This document shows, in pieces, positions 9,204 to 19,300 of a stretch of DNA of 64,000 nucleotides; within the stretch, counting starts at the first letter, position 1; every line of letters starts with the position of its first letter. The notes beneath the pieces were generated by a model. The model was not told the DNA's origin, did no database searches, and saw only the letters and a list, made by a program, of their open reading frames with translations. Both the position numbers and the translations under genes were made by a program. The stretch spans positions 62,001-126,000 of the IMG/VR virus record IMGVR_UViG_3300020477_000013; one strand, written 5' to 3'. This stretch comes from a virus.

Positions 9204-10160
9204 ATGTCTGGCATGCGGCCTGTGATGTTGATAGATGGGCTAAATGTCTACACTAGACACTTTATAGCTAATCCTTCCATGAGTGATTTGGGTCATCATG
9301 TGGGAGGTGTTGTCGGGTTTATGAAGGGGCTACAATTGCTGGCTGACCGGATTAAGCCCCAGGCCATATATGTAGTGTGGGAGGGTGGCGGTTCTCCCCG
9401 CCGCCGGGCAATATATTCAGGTTACAAACAAGGTAGAAAACCCCAGAAGTTGAATCGCTTTTATGGGTCCGATATTCCTGACACGATAGAGAACAGGAAC
9501 TACCAGCTTGTTCTAACAATAGAGCTGTTAAAAAATACTCCCATAAACCAAATATATGTGGGAGATTGTGAAGCAGATGATATCATAGGGTTTCTGGTTA
9601 AAAATCGATTTAAAGACAAAGATATTGTAATAGTGTCATCTGACAAAGATTACTACCAGCTCCTGACAGATAAAGTTACACAGTGGTCACCTGGCCAGAA
9701 AAAATTTATTATGCAAAACGATGTACATAAGAAGTTTCATATACCGGTACATAATTTTTGTACTGTGAGGTGCTTCGTGGGAGATGCATCAGACGGCCTA
9801 GGAGGAATAAAAGGTGCAGGATTTAAGACAATGGCATCAAGGTTTCCTGAGCTAGTATCGGATAAGCATATCTCAGTTAATGACATTATAGAATCCAGCA
9901 TAGAAAAATCAAGTAGTAGTAAACTCAAGCTATATTCTAGAATAACTCAAGATCCTGAAGTTCCATTAAGGAATTGGAAATTGATGTACTTGGACACCAA
10001 GAACTTATCTGCAACTCACATTCAAAAAATTAATGGTGAGATTGATACTTTTGAACCAAGTAGAAATAAGATCAATTTAATGAAAATATTAATGAGAGAA
10101 GGAATACGCACATTTGATGCCGACTCTTTTTTTCTCGCAATTAACTCAGCCATCCAATAG
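9204..10160 (+). CDS. 5'-3' exonuclease/flap endonuclease (T4 RNase H-like)
   Basis: A 318-residue PIN/FEN protein. Acidic metal-ligand motifs appear in order: LIDGLNVYTRHF (N-terminal Asp), YVGDCEADDIIG, VSSDKDYYQLL and GDASDGLGGIKGAGFKT, the last being the helix-hairpin-helix. These enzymes remove RNA primers and 5' flaps during lagging-strand synthesis. The ATG at 9204 is chosen over a TTG at 9186 because GGAGGGA at 9193-9199 lies at proper spacing; it starts 2 bases after the recombinase stop. A second homologue begins at 63535. Confidence 0.82.
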   Translation: MSGMRPVMLIDGLNVYTRHFIANPSMSDLGHHVGGVVGFMKGLQLLADRIKPQAIYVVWEGGGSPRRRAIYSGYKQGRKPQKLNRFYGSDIPDTIENRNYQLVLTIELLKNTPINQIYVGDCEADDIIGFLVKNRFKDKDIVIVSSDKDYYQLLTDKVTQWSPGQKKFIMQNDVHKKFHIPVHNFCTVRCFVGDASDGLGGIKGAGFKTMASRFPELVSDKHISVNDIIESSIEKSSSSKLKLYSRITQDPEVPLRNWKLMYLDTKNLSATHIQKINGEIDTFEPSRNKINLMKILMREGIRTFDADSFFLAINSAIQ

Positions 10161-10166
10161 GGCGAA

Positions 10167-11555
10167 ATGAAATCAGAAATTATTAATTCATCGACAGCGA
10201 ATTTCAGTCAATATGGTAAGGTGTTTCAAGAGAAAATTTTCCAAGGCTTATTAACCGACCATCGGTGGTCAGCCCAGATGTTCGAGGTGATGAAGCCTGA
10301 TTTTTTTGATGTAAAATCGTTAGCATATCTCACAATGAGATATTTCTCATATTACGAGAAATATAAGTGTTTTCCCACAATGCCTTTGCTTATAACGATT
10401 ATCAAGGAGGACTTGGGAAACAGCGATGACGCTATCTTAAAAGATCAAATAGTCGAATTCCTGTATCGGATTAAAATGAATCCTGATATGGGTGATATAG
10501 AGTATGTTAAAGATAAGTCGCTCGATTTTTGTAAGAGGCAGGCTTTTAGAGATGCTCTAGAGCAAGCTGTAGAGTTAATCCAGACAGATAAATTTGAAAG
10601 TGTTGTAGGGTTAATGAAAGAAGCAGTCTCTATTGGCCTTCCCCATAACACAGGCCATGATTTCTTTGAAGATGCTGATGCTAGGTTTATAAAGATTAAC
10701 AGGCAGGTTTGCCCTACAGGAATAAATCGCCTAGATGCAAAAGATATTTTGAACGGCGGCCTAGGTAGGGGAGAAATAGGCGTTGTCACCGCAAATACCG
10801 GTGTAGGAAAATCTCATTGGCTAGTTGCCATGGGTGCAAATGCAATGAGGGTTGGGAAAAACGTACTACATTATACCTTTGAACTATCAGAGCATGCAGT
10901 CGCGTTAAGGTATGATTCTAACTTGTGCGGAATTCCTAGCAACGAAGTTCAAGATCATAAAGAAGAAGTTTTAAAAAGATATGAGGGATTGGAGCTTGGC
11001 AGGCTTATAATTAAAGAATACCCTACTGGGTCGGCATCTTCTGTTACGATAAGGAATCATATCGAGAAATTAATGCTGCGTGGATTTATGCCTAGCTTAA
11101 TTGTTATTGATTATGCCGATATTATGAGATCTACCAAGAGCTATGATTCTTTGAGACATGAGTTGAAATTAATTTACGAAGAGCTTAGAAATTTATCCAT
11201 GGATTTAAATGTGCCGATTTGGACGGCTTCACAAGCCAACAGGGACTCAGCGAATTCAGAGATAGTTGGGCTTGAGAACATGTCTGAGGCATATGGAAAG
11301 GCGATGGTCGCAGATGTTGTTGTGTCTTTGTCTCGTAGGGCGATGGAGAAATCGACGGGGGCAGGAAGATTATTTGTCGCGAAAAATCGGGCTGGAAAAG
11401 ATGGCCTCGTTTTTCCTGTTCACATTGACACATCACGATCTATAATCAAGATAGTTGACGAGTCAGAATTGACGCTGCGGGAGGCAACACAAAATGATGA
11501 AAGCGAATTGAAGGCTATGCTTAAGAAGAAGTGGAAGGAAGTAAGCAAGATATAA
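10167..11555 (+). CDS. Replicative DNA helicase, DnaB/T4 gp41-like
   Basis: A 462-residue protein: a helical N-terminal domain (about 1-165), then a RecA-type motor with Walker A TANTGVGKS (208-216), Walker B LIVIDYADIM (about 310-320), and the sensor segment WTASQANRDS. The late motif LFVAKNRAGKDG matches the end of DnaB-family motors, where the arginine finger sits. It should unwind the fork as a hexamer, 5'-3'. A length near 460 fits both DnaB and gp41. No primase gene is obvious in the window. It starts 7 bases after the flap nuclease. Confidence 0.87.
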   Translation: MKSEIINSSTANFSQYGKVFQEKIFQGLLTDHRWSAQMFEVMKPDFFDVKSLAYLTMRYFSYYEKYKCFPTMPLLITIIKEDLGNSDDAILKDQIVEFLYRIKMNPDMGDIEYVKDKSLDFCKRQAFRDALEQAVELIQTDKFESVVGLMKEAVSIGLPHNTGHDFFEDADARFIKINRQVCPTGINRLDAKDILNGGLGRGEIGVVTANTGVGKSHWLVAMGANAMRVGKNVLHYTFELSEHAVALRYDSNLCGIPSNEVQDHKEEVLKRYEGLELGRLIIKEYPTGSASSVTIRNHIEKLMLRGFMPSLIVIDYADIMRSTKSYDSLRHELKLIYEELRNLSMDLNVPIWTASQANRDSANSEIVGLENMSEAYGKAMVADVVVSLSRRAMEKSTGAGRLFVAKNRAGKDGLVFPVHIDTSRSIIKIVDESELTLREATQNDESELKAMLKKKWKEVSKI

Positions 11556-11574
11556 TTTTTTTAAGGGGAGAGTA

Positions 11575-14061
11575 ATGTTTAAATTTGAGGAAGCTGTCAG
11601 AGAATCTTCTGAGTATTTTTGTAATGACGAACTAGCTGCGAACGTTTTTATTACGAAATATGCTCTTACTGACAAGCACGGTAATTTGCATGAAAAGACA
11701 CCTGATGATATGCATCGCCGTTTAGCACGTGAATTTGCACGAGTAGAATCTACCTACCCCAACCCACTAAGCGAAGAAGAAATATATGGATTATTTAAAG
11801 ATTTCAGGTTTATAATCCCGCAGGGTTCTCCCATGTCGGGAATAGGAAACCCGTATCAAGTTCAGTCAATTTCTAACTGTTTTGTAATTGAGTCTCCGCA
11901 CGATTCATATGGGGGAATTCTCAAGGCAGATCAAGAGCTAGTCCAGATAGCAAAGAGAAGGGGAGGTGTGGGATTCGATCTTTCCACGATTAGACCACAT
12001 GGAGTCGCGACTGCAAACTGTGCAAAGACGACTGACGGTATCGAGGTATTCATGGACCGTTTTTCAAATTCATGTCGTGAAGTTGCACAAAATGGTCGCC
12101 GCGGCGCCTTAATGCTTTCAATCTCTGTCCATCACCCCCAGATTTGTGATTTTATAAAAATCAAGCGTGATCTAACTAGGGTGACTGGTGCAAATATTTC
12201 TGTTCGCCTATCTGACGAGTTTTTGAATGCCGTCGAGGCCGGTACCGATGTTGAGTTGAGGTTCCCTGTCGACAGTAAAGAGCCATTGATATCTAAGAAT
12301 GTAGATGCATTAGAGCTGTGGGATCAAATTATCGAGAATGCTCATGCATGTGCTGAGCCTGGCCTTTTGTTTTGGGATACTGCGACATCTATGACACCAT
12401 CTGATGTGTATAAAGATGAAGGTTTTGGTTCTACCTCAACTAACCCATGCGGTGAAATTATCCTGTCACCGTATGATAGTTGCCGGCTCATGGTGGTTAA
12501 CCTATTGTCTTTTGTTGATAATCCGTATACCGATAATGCAAGTTTCAATTATGAAAAAATGGCCGAAGTAGTCCAGAAGGCACAGAGACTAATGGATGAC
12601 ATGATTGACTTGGAGGTAGAGCAAGTTGAAAAGATACTTACGAAGATTGACATGGACCCTGAACCTGACGAGGTAAAACAGATTGAAAAAGACTTGTGGG
12701 AAAATATTAAGACTCAGGCAATCTTAGGTCGTAGAACAGGCCTAGGCGTAACAGCAGTAGGAGATGCCCTTGCTGCTTTAGGTATTCGATATGGGTCTAG
12801 TGACTCTATTGAGGTTGTAGAGTTATTTTATAAAACCCTGGCTGTGAATGCTTACCGCTCTTCTTGTATTATGGCAAAAGAGCGCGGTTCTTTTGAGATG
12901 CACGATCATAACAAAGAAAGAAACCACCCTTTTTTAGAGCGGATATTTGAGGCTGCACCTGACGTTAGAGAGATGAGTAAAAAATATGGTCGCAGAAATA
13001 TTGCTCTCACTACAACTGCACCTGCTGGATCTGTGTCCGTTTTGACCCAGACTACATCAGGGATCGAGCCGGCTTTTATGCTCCACTATACACGCCGCAA
13101 GAAGCTAACTGAAAATGATGCAGATGGCCGTGTGGATTTTGTCGATGAGAGCGGTGATCGATGGCAAGAGTATAACGTCTACCACCATGGGTTTAAGAAG
13201 TGGATGGAGGCCTTTGGCGCTGGTGGAGATGAGGCCACGAATAATGAGAAGCTTGTCGAGATGAGCCCGTATAACGGTGCAACTGCAAATGAGATAGATT
13301 GGGTTGCGAAAGTTAAGATGCAGGCTGCGGCTCAAAAATGGGTTTGTCATGCGATTTCTAATACAACAAATCTACCAGCAGATGTTGACATAGAGACAGT
13401 AAAGGACGTTTATTTAACTGGATGGAAGTTAGGGTGCAAGGGAGTAACTGTCTATAGGGACGGATCTAGGGCTGGTGTTCTTGTGGGCGCTAGCAACGAG
13501 TCCGGAAGTGAATTTACGACGCAAGAAGCTCCATCTCGCCCTGATGAGTTAAAATGCTCTATTCATCATGCTAGTATTAAGGGTGAGGCATGGACAATAT
13601 TGGTCGGGCTCATGGATGGGCGTCCGTATGAGGTTATGGGGGGCCTGCAGAAATATATCGAAATACCCAAGAAATACAGGAAAGGTACAATTATTAAGCA
13701 TCATTACAAGACAAAAAATTCCCGCTATGACCTACGTATAGGAAAGAATGGTGATGAAATTTTGATTAAAGATATAGTCTCGGTGTTTGATAATCCTAAC
13801 CATGCAGGATTTACAAGGACGATATCGCTAGCTCTTCGGCATGGTGCACCCTTGCAATATATCGTAGAGCAGCTTCAAAAAGACAGGGAAATGGATATGT
13901 TTTCGTTCTCCCGTGTCATTGCCAGGGTTTTGAAAAACTATATCAAGGATGGTACGCTTCCGGGTAAGACGACTTGTTCAAATTGTGGTGCAGAAGAGTC
14001 GCTAGTGTATCAAGAAGGGTGCGTAATGTGTACTGCCTGTGGCAGCGGTAAATGTGGGTAA
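11575..14061 (+). CDS. nrdJ: Class II (adenosylcobalamin-dependent) ribonucleotide reductase
   Basis: An 828-residue enzyme with SNCFVIESPHDSYGGI, KRRGGVGFDLSTIRPHG and NPCGEIILSPYDSC, the last holding the N-x-C-x-E active site, plus the barrel segment TAPAGSVS. The C-terminus ends in paired cysteines (CSNCG, CVMCTACG, GKCG), the redox relay seen in NrdJ. No separate small subunit lies nearby, so the class II assignment is firm; it needs host B12 and no oxygen. It makes deoxynucleotides for phage replication and lies just downstream of the helicase, with AGGGGAG before the ATG. Confidence 0.9.
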   Translation: MFKFEEAVRESSEYFCNDELAANVFITKYALTDKHGNLHEKTPDDMHRRLAREFARVESTYPNPLSEEEIYGLFKDFRFIIPQGSPMSGIGNPYQVQSISNCFVIESPHDSYGGILKADQELVQIAKRRGGVGFDLSTIRPHGVATANCAKTTDGIEVFMDRFSNSCREVAQNGRRGALMLSISVHHPQICDFIKIKRDLTRVTGANISVRLSDEFLNAVEAGTDVELRFPVDSKEPLISKNVDALELWDQIIENAHACAEPGLLFWDTATSMTPSDVYKDEGFGSTSTNPCGEIILSPYDSCRLMVVNLLSFVDNPYTDNASFNYEKMAEVVQKAQRLMDDMIDLEVEQVEKILTKIDMDPEPDEVKQIEKDLWENIKTQAILGRRTGLGVTAVGDALAALGIRYGSSDSIEVVELFYKTLAVNAYRSSCIMAKERGSFEMHDHNKERNHPFLERIFEAAPDVREMSKKYGRRNIALTTTAPAGSVSVLTQTTSGIEPAFMLHYTRRKKLTENDADGRVDFVDESGDRWQEYNVYHHGFKKWMEAFGAGGDEATNNEKLVEMSPYNGATANEIDWVAKVKMQAAAQKWVCHAISNTTNLPADVDIETVKDVYLTGWKLGCKGVTVYRDGSRAGVLVGASNESGSEFTTQEAPSRPDELKCSIHHASIKGEAWTILVGLMDGRPYEVMGGLQKYIEIPKKYRKGTIIKHHYKTKNSRYDLRIGKNGDEILIKDIVSVFDNPNHAGFTRTISLALRHGAPLQYIVEQLQKDREMDMFSFSRVIARVLKNYIKDGTLPGKTTCSNCGAEESLVYQEGCVMCTACGSGKCG

Positions 14062-14082
14062 AGGAAAAAAAGAGGTTAGCAG

Positions 14083-14685
14083 ATGAAGTGGGTTTCCAAA
14101 ATATCAGGTTTAATAAAAGAGATAGAGTTAAGAAAAAGCCCGGTGATTATTAGGGTTAATAAATTCGATGAAGAGTCTGCAAAGAAATTTTCACAAGAGA
14201 TGGCATTAGCACATAATACTGGGCAAAAAGTTATTCCCGTTGTAATTGATTCTTACGGGGGCCAAGTTTATTCACTTATGTCAATGATAGCTGCTATTAG
14301 AGATGCTGAGATTCCTGTTGCGACTATAGTCGAAGGAAAGGCGATGTCTTGCGGTGCAGTGCTGCTATCTTTTGGGGAAGACGGATTACGGTTTGCTGAT
14401 CCCCATGCAACGGTAATGATACATGATGTCTCTAGCGGGATGTATGGAAAGGTCGAGGAGCTCAAGGCCGATGTTAAAGAGGCTGAAAGGCTAGACGAAA
14501 AGATATACACAATGATGGCACGAAACTGTGGTAAGAAAGATGACTATTTCAAAAAGAAGGTCTTCAATAAAAAACATGCAGATTGGTTTATGGACGCTGA
14601 AGAAGCAAAGCGTCATGGCTTAGTTAACCACTTAAGGATACCAAAGCTTACAATTGCTGTCGATGTCAGTATAGAGATGGAGTAG
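14083..14685 (+). CDS. ClpP-like serine protease
   Basis: A 200-residue protein with the ClpP fold signature: VVIDSYGGQVYSLM, then VEGKAMSCGAVLL with candidate nucleophile S89, and ATVMIHDVSSG with H114. The length equals that of bacterial ClpP. No ClpX or other unfoldase is nearby. In some phages ClpP-like enzymes serve as prohead maturation proteases; in others they are free-standing. It is therefore a candidate, but only a candidate, for the enzyme that cuts the tagged proteins of this window. It lies between the reductase and the endolysin. Confidence 0.8.
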   Translation: MKWVSKISGLIKEIELRKSPVIIRVNKFDEESAKKFSQEMALAHNTGQKVIPVVIDSYGGQVYSLMSMIAAIRDAEIPVATIVEGKAMSCGAVLLSFGEDGLRFADPHATVMIHDVSSGMYGKVEELKADVKEAERLDEKIYTMMARNCGKKDDYFKKKVFNKKHADWFMDAEEAKRHGLVNHLRIPKLTIAVDVSIEME

Positions 14686-14688
14686 CAT

Positions 14689-15591
14689 ATGTTCGGTATG
14701 ATGAGAAAGATATCATATAACAAAAAGTCATCTAAAAAATTAGGTTGGCGCCCTTTCTGGTTTGGGGAAGATGATTTTAGTTCCACATTAATAAAAAAGA
14801 TTAAAGAATTTCAGGAGAGCCATGATCTTAAACCAGATGGCTTGTGCGGAGATGTTACATTTCGCCGTATATATTCTGAGCAAGAGTCCTCTAAGGACGA
14901 AGATACCGGATCACAAATTATAGTCGAGGGAATTCCTATATCGATTCCGTGGGATAAAGTCGTTTCTATAGAGGATCCGGATAATCTTTCATTACCGAGA
15001 AGTTGCTATCGTCATCGAGACAGGCCTGACCCAACACAAATTGTGACGCATTTTGATGTTTGTCTTAGCGCGGCATCATGTAAGCGAGTGTTACAAAAAA
15101 GGGGCCTGTCTAGCCATTTTGTGATTGATAATGACGGTACGATATACCAGATGGTCGATACCGCATATGAGGCATGGCATGCCCCACCCTCGAATAAGAG
15201 AAGTATCGGTATCGACATAAGTAATGCATATTATGTCAAGTACAATAAAACCTATAAGTCTAGGGGGTTTGGGCTCCGCCCTGTTTTAAAAAATCTACCC
15301 TTGCATGGTACAAAGATTAAGGAGTGCCTGGGGTTTTATGATGTTCAAATAGAGGCGTACAAGGTATTACTTAACACACTTTGTGATTTTTATAAGATCC
15401 CAAAAGAGTGTCCGCTAGATGATAATGGAGATCTTCTGAGGGGCGTGTCGAAGGATGCACGGTCCGGGAAGTTTAAGGGCATTGTTTGCCATTATCATTT
15501 AACGAGAAAAAAAATTGACTGTGTTAATTTAGAGTTAAAGCAAGTGTTAGACGAAATGAAGGTCTCCGGTATGAGCAACGATGAAGCCTGA
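14689..15591 (+). CDS. Endolysin: N-acetylmuramoyl-L-alanine amidase with peptidoglycan-binding domain
   Basis: Residues about 30-62 form a peptidoglycan-binding helical unit (IKEFQESHDLKPDGLCG). Residues about 110-280 form a type 2 amidase/PGRP domain with zinc-ligand candidates in IVTHFDVC (H121) and CHYHLTRKK, SHFVIDNDGTIYQ, and WHAPPSNKRSIGIDISN. It would cleave the bond between muramic acid and the stem peptide to lyse the host. There is no signal peptide, so it needs a holin for export (candidates at 48.8-49.7 kb). It overlaps ThyX by 11 bases. Confidence 0.82.
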   Translation: MFGMMRKISYNKKSSKKLGWRPFWFGEDDFSSTLIKKIKEFQESHDLKPDGLCGDVTFRRIYSEQESSKDEDTGSQIIVEGIPISIPWDKVVSIEDPDNLSLPRSCYRHRDRPDPTQIVTHFDVCLSAASCKRVLQKRGLSSHFVIDNDGTIYQMVDTAYEAWHAPPSNKRSIGIDISNAYYVKYNKTYKSRGFGLRPVLKNLPLHGTKIKECLGFYDVQIEAYKVLLNTLCDFYKIPKECPLDDNGDLLRGVSKDARSGKFKGIVCHYHLTRKKIDCVNLELKQVLDEMKVSGMSNDEA

Positions 15592-16291
15592 ACTAAGGGT
15601 TGAGTTATATGATGACGGCATAGGGGCTGTTGAGTATGTTTCTCATATGGGTGATGATTTAACGATCGTGAATGCAGCACGTGTGTCTTTTGGCAAGCAC
15701 AAGGAAATACTTGATCAAAAAGATGCTAAGCTGATTAGGTATTTAATCAAACATCGTCATACGTCGACGCTGGAGCATAACATTGTCACTTTTCGCTTTA
15801 CTGTACCTCTTTTCATTCGCAGTCAGCATCATCGTCATCGCACTTGGAGCTACAACGAGATCTCTAGACGGTACACGGACGTTGATATCAAATTCTATGA
15901 AACAAAAGCACTCAGGACTCAACATGCATCAAACCGTCAGGCTTCGAATCCGAATGTTTTGCAAGACCCTATTATAGACCCTGGTGGAATAAGCGGCGGG
16001 AATCATGCCAGCTACCTAATTTCATCTCATCACTCTTCTTCTTTGAGGCTATATAATAAACTACTCGACAATGGCGTCTGTAGAGAACAGGCTCGTGGCA
16101 TTTTGCCCCAAAATATGTACACACAATATTATGGTACTGTGAATTTGAATAACCTGATAAAATTTGTAGAGCTGAGATCGCATGAGGGTGCACAATGGGA
16201 GATTCAGCGTGTCGCTGCTGCATGCATACAAATAGCATCTAGCTTGTGGCCTGAAACAATTTGCGCCTACAAAGAGATTAGGGAAATTTAG
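15581..16291 (+). CDS. thyX: Flavin-dependent thymidylate synthase
   Basis: A 236-residue enzyme with the ThyX signature R-H-R-x2-S-x-N-E-x-S-x-R-Y as RHRTWSYNEISRRY (85-98), and the usual HRHTSTLEH and QARGILPQNMYT segments. It makes dTMP from dUMP using FAD and methylene-tetrahydrofolate. Because dTMP supply is covered here, the ThyA-family protein at 37789 is free for another reaction. Its start lies inside the end of the endolysin gene. Confidence 0.92.
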   Translation: MKPELRVELYDDGIGAVEYVSHMGDDLTIVNAARVSFGKHKEILDQKDAKLIRYLIKHRHTSTLEHNIVTFRFTVPLFIRSQHHRHRTWSYNEISRRYTDVDIKFYETKALRTQHASNRQASNPNVLQDPIIDPGGISGGNHASYLISSHHSSSLRLYNKLLDNGVCREQARGILPQNMYTQYYGTVNLNNLIKFVELRSHEGAQWEIQRVAAACIQIASSLWPETICAYKEIREI

Positions 16292-16329
16292 CCTGTGGAT
16301 TGATAATTATTTCAAGCCCGGGGTGTACG

Positions 16330-19300
16330 GTGAGTTCAGAATTTGCTAGTCTCATAAGAAAATATATTGCAGAAGCCAATGATTATTCATGGGATGTTTC
16401 TAACCGCAAAAATATGTTGCTAGATCAACCTGGGATGGAGCAGGAAGATAAGGATAACACTGAGGAGTACCTAAAGTCAATGGGCTTGATGGAAAATATC
16501 ATCGCTCTTTACTTAAGGGGTATTTTAAGTGAGAAAGAACTACGCGGCCAAAAGAGCAAGCGTACACTCTACCACATTGGCAAACGACCAGCAGAGCCGA
16601 AGCCTGCTGAGCGCTGGGGTGCAAAAGGTGAGGAGGGCTGGTCTAGAGACTGGATAGAGGGCCCTGTTAAGTCTGGAGTTTTTTTAACACCCAATCCAAC
16701 AGATATTGCCTGGAATCACGGCGTCAGCGGCAATGTGTATGCCTATAAGGTTCCACAATGGGTTATTGAAAAATCAGGAGGTGTGAACCGTTTTGATACA
16801 GGCTCAGAGATCCTCATATCACAAGAGATATGGGAAGAGGCTGGGGATGAGATAGAATTCTTAGGCAAGACTATGGGCAAAGATGAGTTATGGGACTCGG
16901 TTGACTCGTCTTATTACAGCTCGAAGCAAAAGAAGGGTGTACGTGGCGCACACAAGCATGATGACGGTGCATCTAGCATCTCAGGGCTTAGATCAACCAA
17001 CCACCCCGAAGCTGCGATCAAGATGATGTCTCAAGAAGAGATCGAGAAAGCCCTAGCAAAATTTGAAAATGAGTACGCACAGGAGGGCCCTGCGGAGGTG
17101 GTCAAGGGCCCGCGAGATAAAAAAGGGCTCGTCATCCCCTACCTTGGCAAGCAACCAAGGGGTAAAGACAAAGAGCTTATTGATCTTCTCAACAAGTACA
17201 TGAAGGAGTCGGTTGTTCGACAGTATATAAAGGATCTGCTTGTAGAGGTCCCACTTGATGACTTTGAGTATGTTTCCAAAGACCACGACGATGTAATGGT
17301 CCGAGAAGAGGTTGCTGATTATTTCAAAGCGATACCACAGAGTGTCAACATCTACGTCGCACATACAGACGATCTTAGCTGGGCACATAGGCTGCCAAAC
17401 GAAATACAGGGCAAGGTATCCGGATTTAAAAGTCGAGGCCAGGTCACCCTTACTGATATTTCAAACATCGGAGAGCTATATCCTCAGATACAGAGGGCTA
17501 TGCACCCAGAAGGAATCAATCTTCTCTACGTCTACCCTAAATCTTTTGAAGTTCCTGCCGGCGGTGATACATTCATTGCTGATGTCAACCCCCACTATTT
17601 GGCTCACGATCTTCATCACATGCTTGAGAATGCCCCCGGCCGTGAAAGAGGAGAAAAAGACAAATTCACTTCTCTTATAAAAGAGTATCTGATGGAGCTG
17701 GTCTGGCTGTCTCACGGTGGCGGGTCGGTGGAAGCTGAGCAAGTGCGAGATACAATGCGGAGAACCGGCCGGCGTCTTGGGGTTGCAAATACAAACCTCT
17801 TGATGAGTGAACTGTTTCCAGGCATCAAACTACCCAGTGGTGACTTCGATCTATTTGGTGATGTCTTTGCTGACTACCTGAAGAACGATGGAAACTTAGT
17901 CCTCGGCGTTCCAGAGCAGCTCGATTATGATGGCACAGTCATTGAATTGAATCCCGGCTCTAAGCACGATCAACGAGCGCAGCAATACGAAAAGAAATTT
18001 AAAGATCTGTTCAATGCAGTATTGGATCCGCTCAAGGGAAAGGTGGCAATGTTCAACATCTTCGAGGTCGAACACCGCGAAGTAGAGCGTGCAAGGAAAC
18101 AAGCCGAAGAGAAAATGCAAGCTGACCATGGCCAACTCATCGACCACATTAAGTCTATGGGCGGAGAGTTTAAGTACTTCGACGAAAGCCACAGAGAAGA
18201 GGGTGTCGAGGAGTTGATATTTGACACCGGTCTCAAGCCTGAAAAGCCGGTCTATGGGATCGAAGAGTTCACCCAACAATTTCCAGAAGAGGCGGCTGGC
18301 ATTGAGGCTTTGGGCTACAAGATAACGAGTGCCTTTGACGGGTTCGGGGGTAGCTCTGTGGAGATTAGGCTGAAGATGGCAGGCATCAAAGAGAGCGTTT
18401 TAAGAAAATATATAAGGCAACTACTCAAAGAAGACCCCATGGGCTTTGTTCACGACCTAGCAGCCTCGGATAAGTTCGGCGATCAGTTTAGGGGTGGCCA
18501 AGTTGGTAAAGATGCTGGTCGAGATATCAAGCGCGCTTTCAACAAAAACGCAGACCACCAATTTCTCAGCACGCTGGATACAGTTCACTGGTTTTACACT
18601 GTTTACGACTTAGAGCCCTTGGTAGGAAAAGGTAAAGATGAACTTTCTGCAACAATGACGCTCCCCGGAGATAGCTTTGACCCAGCCGGTCTTCCATACG
18701 GGCTATGGATTAAGGGCAGAATAACACTGGCTACTAATGAACAAGATAAGATGTACTCCGGATTTTATGGGGACTATGGCGCCGGCTATGAAGGATCAGA
18801 AGAGGAAGTTGCTCATAGAGACCGGTCTTCTGGCAGAAATAAACGGCCATCTGTATCAAAAGATTACAGTCGATACGGCCAGCTCGAACGCGGAAATGAA
18901 TACATGGAGAAGATGGCAAGAGATGGTATTCCCTATATCTTAGATCAGTCAACATGGAATCCAGGTAAGACCAGGTCTAATAATGAGGCGCTGGTAGATA
19001 ATTGGAGGCCTATAGGGATCATTGTTGCAAAGAACGACGTTATAAAAGCTATTCTCAAAGCAGCCAAGAAACTTGCTGGAGAAGGTGGTACCCCACCGAG
19101 CGGTAATATTGCCAAAGACATTAATTATTTTTCGACTGGTGTGACACAAGAGATCATACTAGCAGCCCTACAGTTGGGCGTTCCGATTTATGACACGAGT
19201 CGAACAAAGCTATGGGGCCCTCCCACACACCAGAGTGGAACACAAAAAGAGCTCCGCCAGTACGTAAGAGGGCAGTTAATTTTAGAAGATCGAATCCTCC

